Of a stretch of DNA of 35,545 nt, positions 22,694 to 30,566 are shown piece after piece; position 1 is the first letter of the stretch; each line of letters opens with the position of its first letter. The notes under the pieces were generated by a model. It saw nothing but the letters and a program-made list of their open reading frames with translations, had not been told where the DNA came from and made no database searches. A program made the translations under genes and the position numbers. The DNA is from Acidaminobacter sp. JC074 (GTDB taxonomy: Bacteria; Bacillota; Clostridia; Peptostreptococcales; Acidaminobacteraceae), in the NCBI RefSeq assembly GCF_022496765.1, contig NZ_VANV01000041.1:1-35545 (forward strand), read 5' to 3'.

Positions 22694-23449
22694 ATGAGAC
22701 AAGCAAAAATAAGCGTTGAAAATCTAGATTTACACTATGGGACTTTTCAAGCTTTAAAAGACATAAATATTGATATAGAGGAAAACAAAATTACGGCTTT
22801 AATTGGCCCATCTGGATGTGGTAAATCAACATTCTTAAAGACCATTAATCGTATGAATGACTTGATTGAAACCTGTCATTACACAGGTAAGATCACTTTG
22901 GACAATAAAAATATTCAAAAGGAATATGATGTGATTGATCTACGTAAAAAAATTGGTATGGTATTTCAAAAGCCTAATCCATTTCCAATGAGCATATATG
23001 ACAATGTTGCTTATGGTCCTAGGGCACATGGCATAAAGAGAAAAGAAGAATTGGATGCAATTGTTGAAAAAAGCTTACGTTCAGCAGCCTTGTGGGATGA
23101 AGTAAAAGACCGCCTTAAAAAAAGTGCTTTAGGCTTATCAGGTGGTCAGCAGCAGAGACTTTGCATTGCGCGTGCCATTGCAGTAGAACCAGAAGTACTC
23201 CTTATGGACGAACCGACTTCTGCATTAGATCCGATTGCAACATTAAGAATTGAAGAGTTGATAATGGAGTTGAAAAAAGAATACTCAATCATAATTGTGA
23301 CACACTCTATGCAGCAGGCTGGACGTGTTTCAGATAATACAGCATTCTTTTTGATGGGTGAGTTGATTGAATATGGTCAGACAACATCCATATTTAAAAA
23401 CCCTAAACACCAGAAAACTGAAGATTATATAACAGGAAGATTTGGATAG
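22694..23449 (+). CDS. pstB: Phosphate ABC transporter ATPase PstB
   Basis: A 251-residue cytoplasmic ATPase that powers phosphate import. Walker A GPSGCGKST is at 38-46, the ABC signature LSGGQQQR at 148-155, Walker B LLMDEPTSALDP at 169-180, and the switch His in THSMQQ follows. Q-loop context FQKPNPFPMSIYDNVAYGPR is typical of PstB. It starts 8 bp after pstA and ends 9 bp before phoU. Confidence 0.97.
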   Translation: MRQAKISVENLDLHYGTFQALKDINIDIEENKITALIGPSGCGKSTFLKTINRMNDLIETCHYTGKITLDNKNIQKEYDVIDLRKKIGMVFQKPNPFPMSIYDNVAYGPRAHGIKRKEELDAIVEKSLRSAALWDEVKDRLKKSALGLSGGQQQRLCIARAIAVEPEVLLMDEPTSALDPIATLRIEELIMELKKEYSIIIVTHSMQQAGRVSDNTAFFLMGELIEYGQTTSIFKNPKHQKTEDYITGRFG

Positions 23450-23458
23450 GAGTGAGTC

Positions 23459-24100
23459 ATGAGAAATGTATATGTGCAGGAACTGAAAGATGTAACAAGT
23501 GAAGTTATTCAAATGGCGGGTTTAGTCCAGGAAATGCTTAAGGATGTGATGCATGCTTTAGAGAATAAAGATTTAGACTTGGCTAAAAAAATCATTGCAT
23601 CTGATGATAAAATAGATAAGATGGAACTAGATATTGAGGATCACTGTATCGACTTGATAGCTACACAAAATCCAATTGCCAGTGACTTAAGAAGAATTAC
23701 AACCATTCTTAGGATGATAACAGACTTAGAGAGAATTGCAGACCACTGCGTTAATATTGCCAAGGTTGTTATAGCAAACAATGGAAGAAATTTTGTGAAA
23801 CCATTAGTGGATTTACCGAGGATGAGAGTCATCTGTTCAGAAATGATAGAGGAGGCGATCAGATCTTTTACAAATGAAGACGTCGACCTTGCTAGAGAGG
23901 TTATCAAGCGTGACGATGAAGTTGATATGATTTATGAACGTATATACCTTGAACTGCTTGCCATGTTATCTGAGGACTCAGACTTAAAAGATCAAGTTGT
24001 CCTTCTGCTACTGATAGGTAGATACTTAGAAAGAATAGCCGATCATACGACCAATATCTCCGAAAGAACTATTTATATGATGTTAGGACTGAGAAAGTAA
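23459..24100 (+). CDS. phoU: Phosphate signalling protein PhoU
   Basis: A 213-residue all-helical protein made of two similar three-helix halves, each with the metal-binding pattern (first DLRRITTILRMITDLERIADHCVNIAK, second LLIGRYLERIADHTTNISE). PhoU damps the Pst transporter and the PhoR sensor when phosphate is plentiful. It is the last gene of the pst operon, as usual; phoR/phoP are not in the window. The terminator overlaps its stop codon. Confidence 0.95.
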   Translation: MRNVYVQELKDVTSEVIQMAGLVQEMLKDVMHALENKDLDLAKKIIASDDKIDKMELDIEDHCIDLIATQNPIASDLRRITTILRMITDLERIADHCVNIAKVVIANNGRNFVKPLVDLPRMRVICSEMIEEAIRSFTNEDVDLAREVIKRDDEVDMIYERIYLELLAMLSEDSDLKDQVVLLLLIGRYLERIADHTTNISERTIYMMLGLRK

Positions 24101-24120
24101 TTATCTTACTTTCTTTTTTT
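24092..24120 (+). terminator. Terminator of the pst-phoU operon
   Basis: AGAAAGTAA (24092-24100) pairs with TTACTTTCT (24106-24114), followed by an eight-T run. The stem includes the phoU stop codon. Confidence 0.85.
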
Positions 24121-24144
24121 TGTTATAATGGTGGTAATAAGGAG
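24121..24144 (+). promoter_or_regulatory. Extended -10 promoter and ribosome site of the sensor kinase gene
   Basis: TGTTATAAT (24121-24129) is an extended -10 beginning at the end of the phoU terminator T-run; no good -35 is present. AAGGAG (24139-24144) is the ribosome site for ATG 24151. Confidence 0.55.
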
Positions 24145-24150
24145 ATATAC

Positions 24151-25764
24151 ATGAAAATAAACAAGATATGGATTAAGTTTGCATTACCATTAGGGTGCTT
24201 AATTATGCTTGCACTGACATTTTTAAGTTTTTCTCAATTTAATAGTACCAAACAAAGATTGATATCTGAGTTTGAAAATGAAGTTGATGTCTATACGGAT
24301 GTGATTACTTTAGGCTTGTCAGAAGGGGTATGGCATTATAATGACAATGCCATCAATGAGCTTGCTGATGCCTTCTTTATAGATGATGACGTGGCCTATA
24401 TATATGTCCATGATTTAAATGGTACAGTATTATTTGAACGCAAAGAATTTGGTATTGCTTATGAGTCCAGTCATATCATTGAAAGAAAAAGTTTTGTAAG
24501 ATACGGCCCCAATCCTATAGCTGAGGTTAGAGTTGGTTTTACCTTCTATCATAAAAATGAAATGTTAAGAAGACAGCTGATGAACAATATCATCATCACT
24601 TTGATTGTTATGATGGCGACCCTTGTTTTTGTATATTATTTAAGTAAGCGTATTACAAAGCCATTAAGCATTCTATCCAAGGGATTGGATGCTGTCGCTG
24701 AACAAGAGTTTTCTGAGGCCATAGATGTAGGTACAGAGGACGAGATTGGTCTGGTTGCCAACAGCTTTAACCATATGAGGCTTTCGCTAGAAAAAGCTGA
24801 ACAAGAAGCCAATGAGCTGACGGACCGCCTAGAAAAGATGAATCATGAACTAGAAATCAAAGTAGATGAAAGGACTTTGGAACTAAAGGAAGTGAACAAG
24901 GCGCTTGAGACATCTTTATCAACCATTCAAGAAACCCAAGCGGAACTGATTGTAAGAAACGATGAGCTTGAAAAGACTTTGATCACTCTAAAGGCAACTG
25001 AAGAAGAGCTGATTTACAATGCTAAACGTGTATTGACCTCACAATTAGTTGCTGGGGTTGCCCATGAAATTAACACACCAATTGGAGTGACTTTAACTTT
25101 ATCTACATTTATGGAATCTTTACTGGATAAGATACTGAAAAGCTTTAAGAACAATACTTTAACAAAGTCAGAGTTTGAGTCTTTTCTGGACAAGGTAAAA
25201 GAAAGTACACGTATATCCACCATAAACTTAGAGAGAGCGGCTACTTTAATAGAAGGGTTTAAGAAAGTTGCTGTTGATCAAGTTGATGAAGTCAAGCAAA
25301 CTTTTAATGTAAAAGATTACTTTGACATTGTCGTTCAAAGTATTCACCCTGAGTATAAAAAGATTCAGGCTGAGGTTAAAGTGTATGTGGATGAATCACT
25401 CGAGCTCTATACTTATCCTGGTGCCATTACTCAGATTTTGACAAACTTGATGATGAATTCTATCATCCATGGTTTAAAAGATTGTCAATCGCCATTAATG
25501 ACCATAGAGGTAAAAGTGATAGATGATCAGGTTCGTATGATTTATACAGACAACGGTTCTGGTATAGCAGAGGACATAGCGGATAAAATATTCGAACCAT
25601 TTTTTACAACAAAACGAGGTCGTGGTGGTAGTGGTTTAGGTTTGTTTATAATAGAAAACATTGTTTCGACTACCTTAAATGGATCTATTAAATACCATAC
25701 TGACAATGGGGCAGTCTTTACCCTGGTTTTTCCGTATGAAGAAATGGAGGGGATTTATGCATAA
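24151..25764 (+). CDS. Membrane sensor histidine kinase with HAMP domain
   Basis: A 537-residue sensor. TM1 (~9-29) and TM2 (~145-164) enclose an outside domain of ~115 residues that looks like a small CACHE-type sensor (SEGVWHYNDNAINELADAFF, VAYIYVHDLNGTVLFER). A HAMP linker (~165-217) and a long coiled coil (~212-290) follow. The dimerisation segment has phospho-acceptor His305 in GVAHEINTPIG, and the HATPase has TDNGSGI and GGSGLGLFI. No response regulator is encoded beside it. The next gene overlaps its stop by 8 bp and encodes a substrate-binding lipoprotein, probably its sensory partner. Though it follows phoU, it has its own promoter and does not look like PhoR. Confidence 0.88.
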   Translation: MKINKIWIKFALPLGCLIMLALTFLSFSQFNSTKQRLISEFENEVDVYTDVITLGLSEGVWHYNDNAINELADAFFIDDDVAYIYVHDLNGTVLFERKEFGIAYESSHIIERKSFVRYGPNPIAEVRVGFTFYHKNEMLRRQLMNNIIITLIVMMATLVFVYYLSKRITKPLSILSKGLDAVAEQEFSEAIDVGTEDEIGLVANSFNHMRLSLEKAEQEANELTDRLEKMNHELEIKVDERTLELKEVNKALETSLSTIQETQAELIVRNDELEKTLITLKATEEELIYNAKRVLTSQLVAGVAHEINTPIGVTLTLSTFMESLLDKILKSFKNNTLTKSEFESFLDKVKESTRISTINLERAATLIEGFKKVAVDQVDEVKQTFNVKDYFDIVVQSIHPEYKKIQAEVKVYVDESLELYTYPGAITQILTNLMMNSIIHGLKDCQSPLMTIEVKVIDDQVRMIYTDNGSGIAEDIADKIFEPFFTTKRGRGGSGLGLFIIENIVSTTLNGSIKYHTDNGAVFTLVFPYEEMEGIYA

Positions 25765-26656
25765 GCTACTAATTATCTTACTCTGTGTACTTTTAGTGGG
25801 TTGTATGATCGATCAGAATGATTTTTCTGATGCAAGTGATGTTGTACCTATGATCCAGATTGTGTCTTCTGAATCTGATATTATGAAGGTTGTTTATCCA
25901 AATATCAATGGTGAAGGTGAAGATGGTTTTGGTTACAAGGTACTGGCTCTTGCTCTAGACAAGTCAGGTGTTGACTATGAGTTGACCTTTGATGATACAC
26001 TTGTTAACAATGATAGAATCAGACAGGAAATATCTAGTGGTAAAATATCCATCGCTGACTTTGGTTATCAAAAGGAATATGAAGCAGATTTAAGAGCTAT
26101 TTATATTCCTATTGATAAGGGATTAAATGGCATGAGGATATGTTTGATTAACCAGACGATAAAGGATGACTTTATAAAGAGTGAATCTATAGAAGATTTG
26201 TCGACATTTACTTTTGGACAAGGTCTAGGATGGGCGGACACGGTCATCCTTAGAGACAATGGTTTAGAAGTTACTGAAGCTCAGTCTTTAGAATCTGCCT
26301 TTGAAATGCTTAACAATGGTCGTTTTGATGTCATGCCTTTAGGTGCAAATGAGGCAAAAAAACTATTGGAGCTTTATGATGAATACGATCAGATTGTATT
26401 AGATGAAGCTTATATACTCCGATATCCGTTTTTCAGAGTTTTCTTTGTCTCAAAGGACAACAACCTCTTATATGAAAGCGTTTTAGAAGGCCTATCGCTA
26501 GCGATTAGAGATGGTTCTTTTGATGAACTTTTTGAAGCCTACTATGGTTTAGATGGTCTTTTAGATGACATGCAGACAAGACGTATTATTGAACTAAAAA
26601 ATGATGATGTTCAAGAACTCTATGAGGAAATGGAACCTTTTATCATACATAAATAG
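25757..26656 (+). CDS. Substrate-binding lipoprotein (family 3-like), probable kinase partner
   Basis: A 299-residue lipoprotein: short signal peptide ending in the lipobox LLVGC (lipidated Cys near 16), then a periplasmic-binding-protein type II fold. Features are an initial MIQIVSSES strand, GFGYKVLALALDKSGVDYEL, the ISIADFGYQKEYEADLRAIYIPID stretch, a hinge near DLSTFTFGQGLGWADTVIL, and ALNNGRFDVMPLGANE-like and AIRDGSFDELFEAYYG ends. No permease or ATPase is adjacent, so sensing rather than transport is likely. ATG 25757, with GGAGG just upstream, lies within the kinase's last codons. The upstream in-frame ATG at 25679 is buried in the kinase gene. Ligand unknown. Confidence 0.82.
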   Translation: MHKLLIILLCVLLVGCMIDQNDFSDASDVVPMIQIVSSESDIMKVVYPNINGEGEDGFGYKVLALALDKSGVDYELTFDDTLVNNDRIRQEISSGKISIADFGYQKEYEADLRAIYIPIDKGLNGMRICLINQTIKDDFIKSESIEDLSTFTFGQGLGWADTVILRDNGLEVTEAQSLESAFEMLNNGRFDVMPLGANEAKKLLELYDEYDQIVLDEAYILRYPFFRVFFVSKDNNLLYESVLEGLSLAIRDGSFDELFEAYYGLDGLLDDMQTRRIIELKNDDVQELYEEMEPFIIHK

Positions 26657-26679
26657 AAGATGCCCGAGGGCATCTTTTA
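26657..26679. terminator. Bidirectional terminator between lipoprotein gene and hom
   Basis: AGATGCC (26658-26664) pairs with GGCATCT (26669-26675) over CGAG, with TTTT on the plus strand. It overlaps the hom stop codon region and can serve both convergent genes. Confidence 0.75.
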
Positions 26680-27909
26680 TAGTATCATAAAGTATTTTGA
26701 GACAGAGATAATGTTTAGGTTTTGCAGTTTCTGAATGATTTCGAACAAAGTTGATTCAGAGATGCCCTTGATTGTAAATGATAAGTCGTTAGGATTTTCA
26801 AAGTCTTTGATTTCCATATTACCATCTGTGAAAAACTTAAGGATTTTTTCAAGGTTAATTGGCTGATTAAGACTATAGAGTCTAACAAGCCATTCGTGTT
26901 TGCCTTGTGCATAGTGGCAGATCTTTGGTCTTTTCGTAGCTGGTTCGAGAACTTTCTTTTCATTTAAAAGGATGTCTAGAATATCGCCATAAATGGCACT
27001 TGCAGTTGGATGTTTACCAGCACCTTTACCTGAAAAAGTCATTTCTCCAATCGTATCTAAGTCCATTTGTACCGTGTTGTATTCATTGTCTATTAAACCA
27101 AGCATCGAGTTGGCTTGTACATAAACCGGTTTAACAAAAGCATGTAAACAGTGGTCATATTGAATAGACTTACCGATTAACTTAATCTTGTAACCAAGCT
27201 TTTTGGCAATTGCCATATCTTTCTCATCTAGGTTTGTAATACCATCAATGAGGATGTCTTTTACTTTCAAAACACTGTTCATAGACAGGTGAGTAAGAAT
27301 TGACAGTTTTCTAGCTGCATCAAAACCTAAAACATCAGATGATGGATCTGCTTCTGCAAAACCAGCATCTTGAGCAGCCTTTAAAGCCACATCGTATGAA
27401 ATGTTTTCATTGTACATCTTTGACAGTATGTAGTTTGTTGTACCGTTTAAGATACCTGTGATGCTTTTAACCGGGTGAGCAGCCAAGCTCTCCTTTATCG
27501 TCTTTAAAACAGGAATAGAGCCACCAACGCTTGCCTCATAATTAAGGGTTACATGGTACTTGTTAGCCAAGGTCATCAACTCTTCACCGTGTTCTGCGAT
27601 CAGATCCTTGTTGGCTGTAATGACATGCTTTCTTGCCATAAGAGCACTTTTAATGTATTCATATGCAGGATGAATGCCTCCCATAACTTCAATGACGATA
27701 TCACAATCAGACTTTAATACGTCCTCATAGGAATCTGTAAAAAGACCATAATGTTTATTATCTTGATGTTTTCTAATATTTTTGACAAGTACATGTGAGA
27801 CGTTTATAAACTCATCATATGATTGTAATGTGTTCTTACTGTTCTTTTCTATAAGATCAAATACACCTGATCCAACTGTTCCATATCCTAATAATGCCAC
27901 TGAAGTCAT
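26677..27909 (-). CDS. hom: Homoserine dehydrogenase
   Basis: A 410-residue enzyme reducing aspartate semialdehyde to homoserine, the entry to threonine and methionine. Dinucleotide motif LGYGTVGSGVF (~6-16) and EVMGGIHPA, ANKDLIAEHG and the substrate-site NYEASVGGSIPVLKTIKESL are present. GILNGTTNYIL and AEADPSSDVLGFDAARKL follow. An ACT-like domain in the last ~75 residues suggests feedback by threonine. It lies 9 bp after the UPF0735 ACT gene. Asd, encoded elsewhere in this window, makes its substrate. Confidence 0.95.
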   Translation of the reverse strand: MTSVALLGYGTVGSGVFDLIEKNSKNTLQSYDEFINVSHVLVKNIRKHQDNKHYGLFTDSYEDVLKSDCDIVIEVMGGIHPAYEYIKSALMARKHVITANKDLIAEHGEELMTLANKYHVTLNYEASVGGSIPVLKTIKESLAAHPVKSITGILNGTTNYILSKMYNENISYDVALKAAQDAGFAEADPSSDVLGFDAARKLSILTHLSMNSVLKVKDILIDGITNLDEKDMAIAKKLGYKIKLIGKSIQYDHCLHAFVKPVYVQANSMLGLIDNEYNTVQMDLDTIGEMTFSGKGAGKHPTASAIYGDILDILLNEKKVLEPATKRPKICHYAQGKHEWLVRLYSLNQPINLEKILKFFTDGNMEIKDFENPNDLSFTIKGISESTLFEIIQKLQNLNIISVSKYFMIL

Positions 27910-27918
27910 TTTTGCCTC

Positions 27919-28356
27919 CTATTCCACGCCAACGAGTTTCAGTTTTGAAACCCCTTCGATAGTTTTTAAGTTAGTTAGTAATTGTTCTAAGGTACTGTTA
28001 AGTTTGCTGACATCAAATGAAATACTTACATTTGCTGCACTGTTTACAGGTGCATCTTGAGTAATGGTTAATACATTGCCATTACAAGAAGCAATATGTC
28101 TAAGTAGTGAGGACAAGGTCCCGGACTTATGGGACAGTAGCAAGTTAATGGTTGCCTTTCTCTCTACATTGCTTTCAATTAGTGGAAAGACTTTATCATG
28201 GTATTTATAATAAGTCGACCTAGAGATGCCAACCATAGCTACAACTTTTGAGACGCCCAAGGTTTCATCGGACTTCATTATTTCTTTAGCTTCTATGACC
28301 TTTTCAAAGACATCAGGTAATACCGACTTGTCAACTAAGATATATTTATTGTTCAT
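27919..28356 (-). CDS. UPF0735-family ACT domain protein
   Basis: A 145-residue cytoplasmic protein. The N-terminal part (~1-65) looks HTH-like (VSKVVAMVGISRSTYYKYHDKVFP), and an ACT domain covers ~68-145 (TINLLLSHKSGTLSSLLRHIAS, then NVSISFDVSKL). The family is usually found beside hom or pheA-type genes and is thought to sense an amino acid; B. subtilis PheB is a member. A perfect hairpin directly abuts its GGAGG ribosome site (28362-28366), so it may be translationally controlled or self-regulated. It is the first gene of the operon with hom. Confidence 0.9.
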   Translation of the reverse strand: MNNKYILVDKSVLPDVFEKVIEAKEIMKSDETLGVSKVVAMVGISRSTYYKYHDKVFPLIESNVERKATINLLLSHKSGTLSSLLRHIASCNGNVLTITQDAPVNSAANVSISFDVSKLNSTLEQLLTNLKTIEGVSKLKLVGVE

Positions 28357-28366
28357 AAAGACCTCC

Positions 28367-28389
28367 TTTGTCCGTGTATGGCGGACAAA
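28367..28389 (-). promoter_or_regulatory. Hairpin abutting the ribosome site of the UPF0735-hom operon
   Basis: TTTGTCCG (28367-28374) and CGGACAAA (28382-28389) are perfect inverted arms over a 7-nt loop. In the mRNA the stem ends at the base next to GGAGG (28366-28362). There is no T-run, so it is not a terminator; it is an operator or a translation-control element. Confidence 0.55.
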
Positions 28390-28488
28390 TGTATTTGATT
28401 TTTCGATGTATTTTGACTAGTGTAACATATGTGAAAGGTCGAATCAAGTAATTTTTTAAAGAAATTATCCCTACTACATGTTGGACGT

Positions 28489-28540
28489 GAACGTACGTTC
28501 TCTACTAGCGGTTGATTTTCTTTTCGATATCTAGTAAAAT
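28489..28540 (+). promoter_or_regulatory. Topoisomerase promoter with LexA (SOS) box-like palindrome
   Basis: GAACGTACGTTC (28489-28500) matches the core of the Firmicute LexA/DinR box GAACRNRYGTTC. Twelve bases later comes -35 TTGATT (28512-28517), a 17-bp spacer, and -10 TAAAAT (28535-28540). GAGGTG (28573-28578) precedes the ATG at 28584. Confidence 0.55.
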
Positions 28541-28583
28541 AAAAATGGCGTTCAAGACGCAAATAGAAATTTGAGGTGTATAA

Positions 28584-30557
28584 ATGGTACGTAAGAAAAA
28601 AGATGCCTATGGTAATAACAGTATTTCTGCTTTAAAAGGTGCTGATCGTGTAAGAAAAAGACCAGCAGTAATATTTGGTTCCGATGGTTTAGAAGGTTGT
28701 CAACATTCCTTTTTTGAGATCCTTTCAAACTCGATAGATGAGGCAAGAGAAGGACATGGTAATGTAATAGAGGTAACAAGACATGATGATTGGTCCATAA
28801 CTGTCCGTGATTACGGTCGTGGTATTCCTCTGGATTATAATGAAAAGGAAAGAAAATATAACTGGAAGTTGGTTTACTGTGAGCTATACGCTGGTGGTAA
28901 ATATAATAATAACGATGGTGAGAACTATGAATACTCCTTAGGTCTTAATGGTCTAGGAGCCTGTGCAACCCAATATGCTTCTGAGTACATGGAAGTTGTG
29001 GTGTACAAGGACAACATCAAGTATTCTATTGACTTTAAAAAAGGCAAGGCTGCAGGTAAATTAGAAAAAGAGCCTTTTGAGCATGCATCTGGTACAATTC
29101 AGAAATGGAAACCAGATTTAGATGTGTTTACAGATATTCAGATTCCACTATCTTTTTATCAGGATGTTATGAAAAAACAATCCATTGTAAATCCTGGTGT
29201 TATTTTTAAGCTATATGATGAGTTTGAAGATGAAACATATGAGTACTGTTATGAAAATGGTATTGTAGACTATATTAAAGAAGTCAATGAAGATAAGAAC
29301 TTTACTGAGGTTATGTACTACACTGAAGAAGGCCGTGGTCGAGATCGTGAAGACAAACCTGATTATAAGGTAAAGGCTGAACTGGCATTTTCCTTTAACA
29401 ATGAAGTCAACTTAACAGAGTATTATCATAACTCATCTTATCTAGAGCACGGTGGTGCACCTGATAAGGCTGTTAAGAATGCCTTTATTTATGAGATAGA
29501 TAAGTTTATTAAAAAGGTTGGTAAGTACACCAAGGGTGAAAAGAAAATATCTTTCCAAGATGTACAAGACAGTTTGGTAATTGTCATTAACTCATTCTCA
29601 ACAATGACTTCTTATGAAAACCAGACAAAAAAGGCCATCAATAATAAGTTTATTCAGGAGTTTATTACTGACTTGATCAAATCTAAGTTAGAGATTTACT
29701 TTATTGAAAATAAGATTGAAGCTGAAAAGATTATTGATCAGGTTTTAGTTAACAAGCGAAGCCGTGAAAAAGCTGAAAAAACACGTCTTAATTTAAAGAA
29801 AAAACTCGGTGGCAAGGTTGATATGAACAACCGTGTGGCTAAGTTTGTCGACTGTAGAACCAAAGACAAATCTAGAAGAGAGCTCTATATTGTGGAGGGT
29901 GACTCGGCACTCGGTTCATGTAAACTTGCTAGAGATGCTGACTTTCAAGCCTTGATGCCGGTAAGAGGTAAAATCTTAAATTGTCTTAAAGCTGATTATG
30001 ATAAAATTTTCAAAAGTGAGATTATCATTGACCTTTTAAAGGTATTAGGATGTGGTGTAGAGATTAAGTCGAAACACAATAAAGACTTAACGACTTTTGA
30101 TTTAGATAATTTAAATTGGGATAAAGTTATCATTTGTACCGATGCCGATTACGATGGTTTCCAGATTCGTACTTTGATTATGACTATGTTGTACAGATTG
30201 GTACCAACTTTGTTTGACGAAAATAAAGTCTTTATTGCTGAAACACCATTATATGAAATAACCAACAAAGGTAAAACATACTTTGCTTATACTGACAAAG
30301 AAAAAAATGATATTTGTGAACCACTTGAAGGCTCTATTCATGTTCAACGTTCGAAGGGATTGGGTGAGAACGATCCTGAAATGATGTGGCAAACAACCAT
30401 GTCACCAGAGACAAGGAAACTTGTTGGATTTGATAGGGAAGAAACTCAAAAAACAGTGACAATGTTTGAAACCTTGTTAGGTGATGATATTCAAGGTCGT
30501 AAGATTTTTATTGAAGAAAATGGTGCCAAGTATTTAGATATGTTGGATATTAATTAG
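28584..30557 (+). CDS. Divergent type IIA DNA topoisomerase subunit B (GyrB/ParE-like)
   Basis: A 657-residue ATPase subunit. GHKL motifs: E45-ILSNSIDEA, DYGRGIP (76-82), GLNGLGA (120-126); transducer lysine in QTKK (347-350). TOPRIM: EGDSALGS (438-445) and TDADYDG (519-525), then the C-terminal QRSKGLGE segment. Several normally fixed motifs are altered: RPGMYIG is RPAVIFG (26-32), EGDSAGGSAK is EGDSALGSCK, and DADVDGAHI is DADYDGFQI. The catalytic acids are kept, so it should be active. Its divergence from both standard GyrB and ParE suggests a third topoisomerase lineage. It is first in a two-gene operon with the A subunit. Confidence 0.88.
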   Translation: MVRKKKDAYGNNSISALKGADRVRKRPAVIFGSDGLEGCQHSFFEILSNSIDEAREGHGNVIEVTRHDDWSITVRDYGRGIPLDYNEKERKYNWKLVYCELYAGGKYNNNDGENYEYSLGLNGLGACATQYASEYMEVVVYKDNIKYSIDFKKGKAAGKLEKEPFEHASGTIQKWKPDLDVFTDIQIPLSFYQDVMKKQSIVNPGVIFKLYDEFEDETYEYCYENGIVDYIKEVNEDKNFTEVMYYTEEGRGRDREDKPDYKVKAELAFSFNNEVNLTEYYHNSSYLEHGGAPDKAVKNAFIYEIDKFIKKVGKYTKGEKKISFQDVQDSLVIVINSFSTMTSYENQTKKAINNKFIQEFITDLIKSKLEIYFIENKIEAEKIIDQVLVNKRSREKAEKTRLNLKKKLGGKVDMNNRVAKFVDCRTKDKSRRELYIVEGDSALGSCKLARDADFQALMPVRGKILNCLKADYDKIFKSEIIIDLLKVLGCGVEIKSKHNKDLTTFDLDNLNWDKVIICTDADYDGFQIRTLIMTMLYRLVPTLFDENKVFIAETPLYEITNKGKTYFAYTDKEKNDICEPLEGSIHVQRSKGLGENDPEMMWQTTMSPETRKLVGFDREETQKTVTMFETLLGDDIQGRKIFIEENGAKYLDMLDIN

Positions 30558-30566
30558 GAGTAATAA

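Noticed and set aside
24151..25764. PhoR assignment for the kinase after phoU
   Set aside because: A terminator and separate promoter split it from the pst operon, no PhoP-like regulator follows, and its partner gene encodes a binding lipoprotein.
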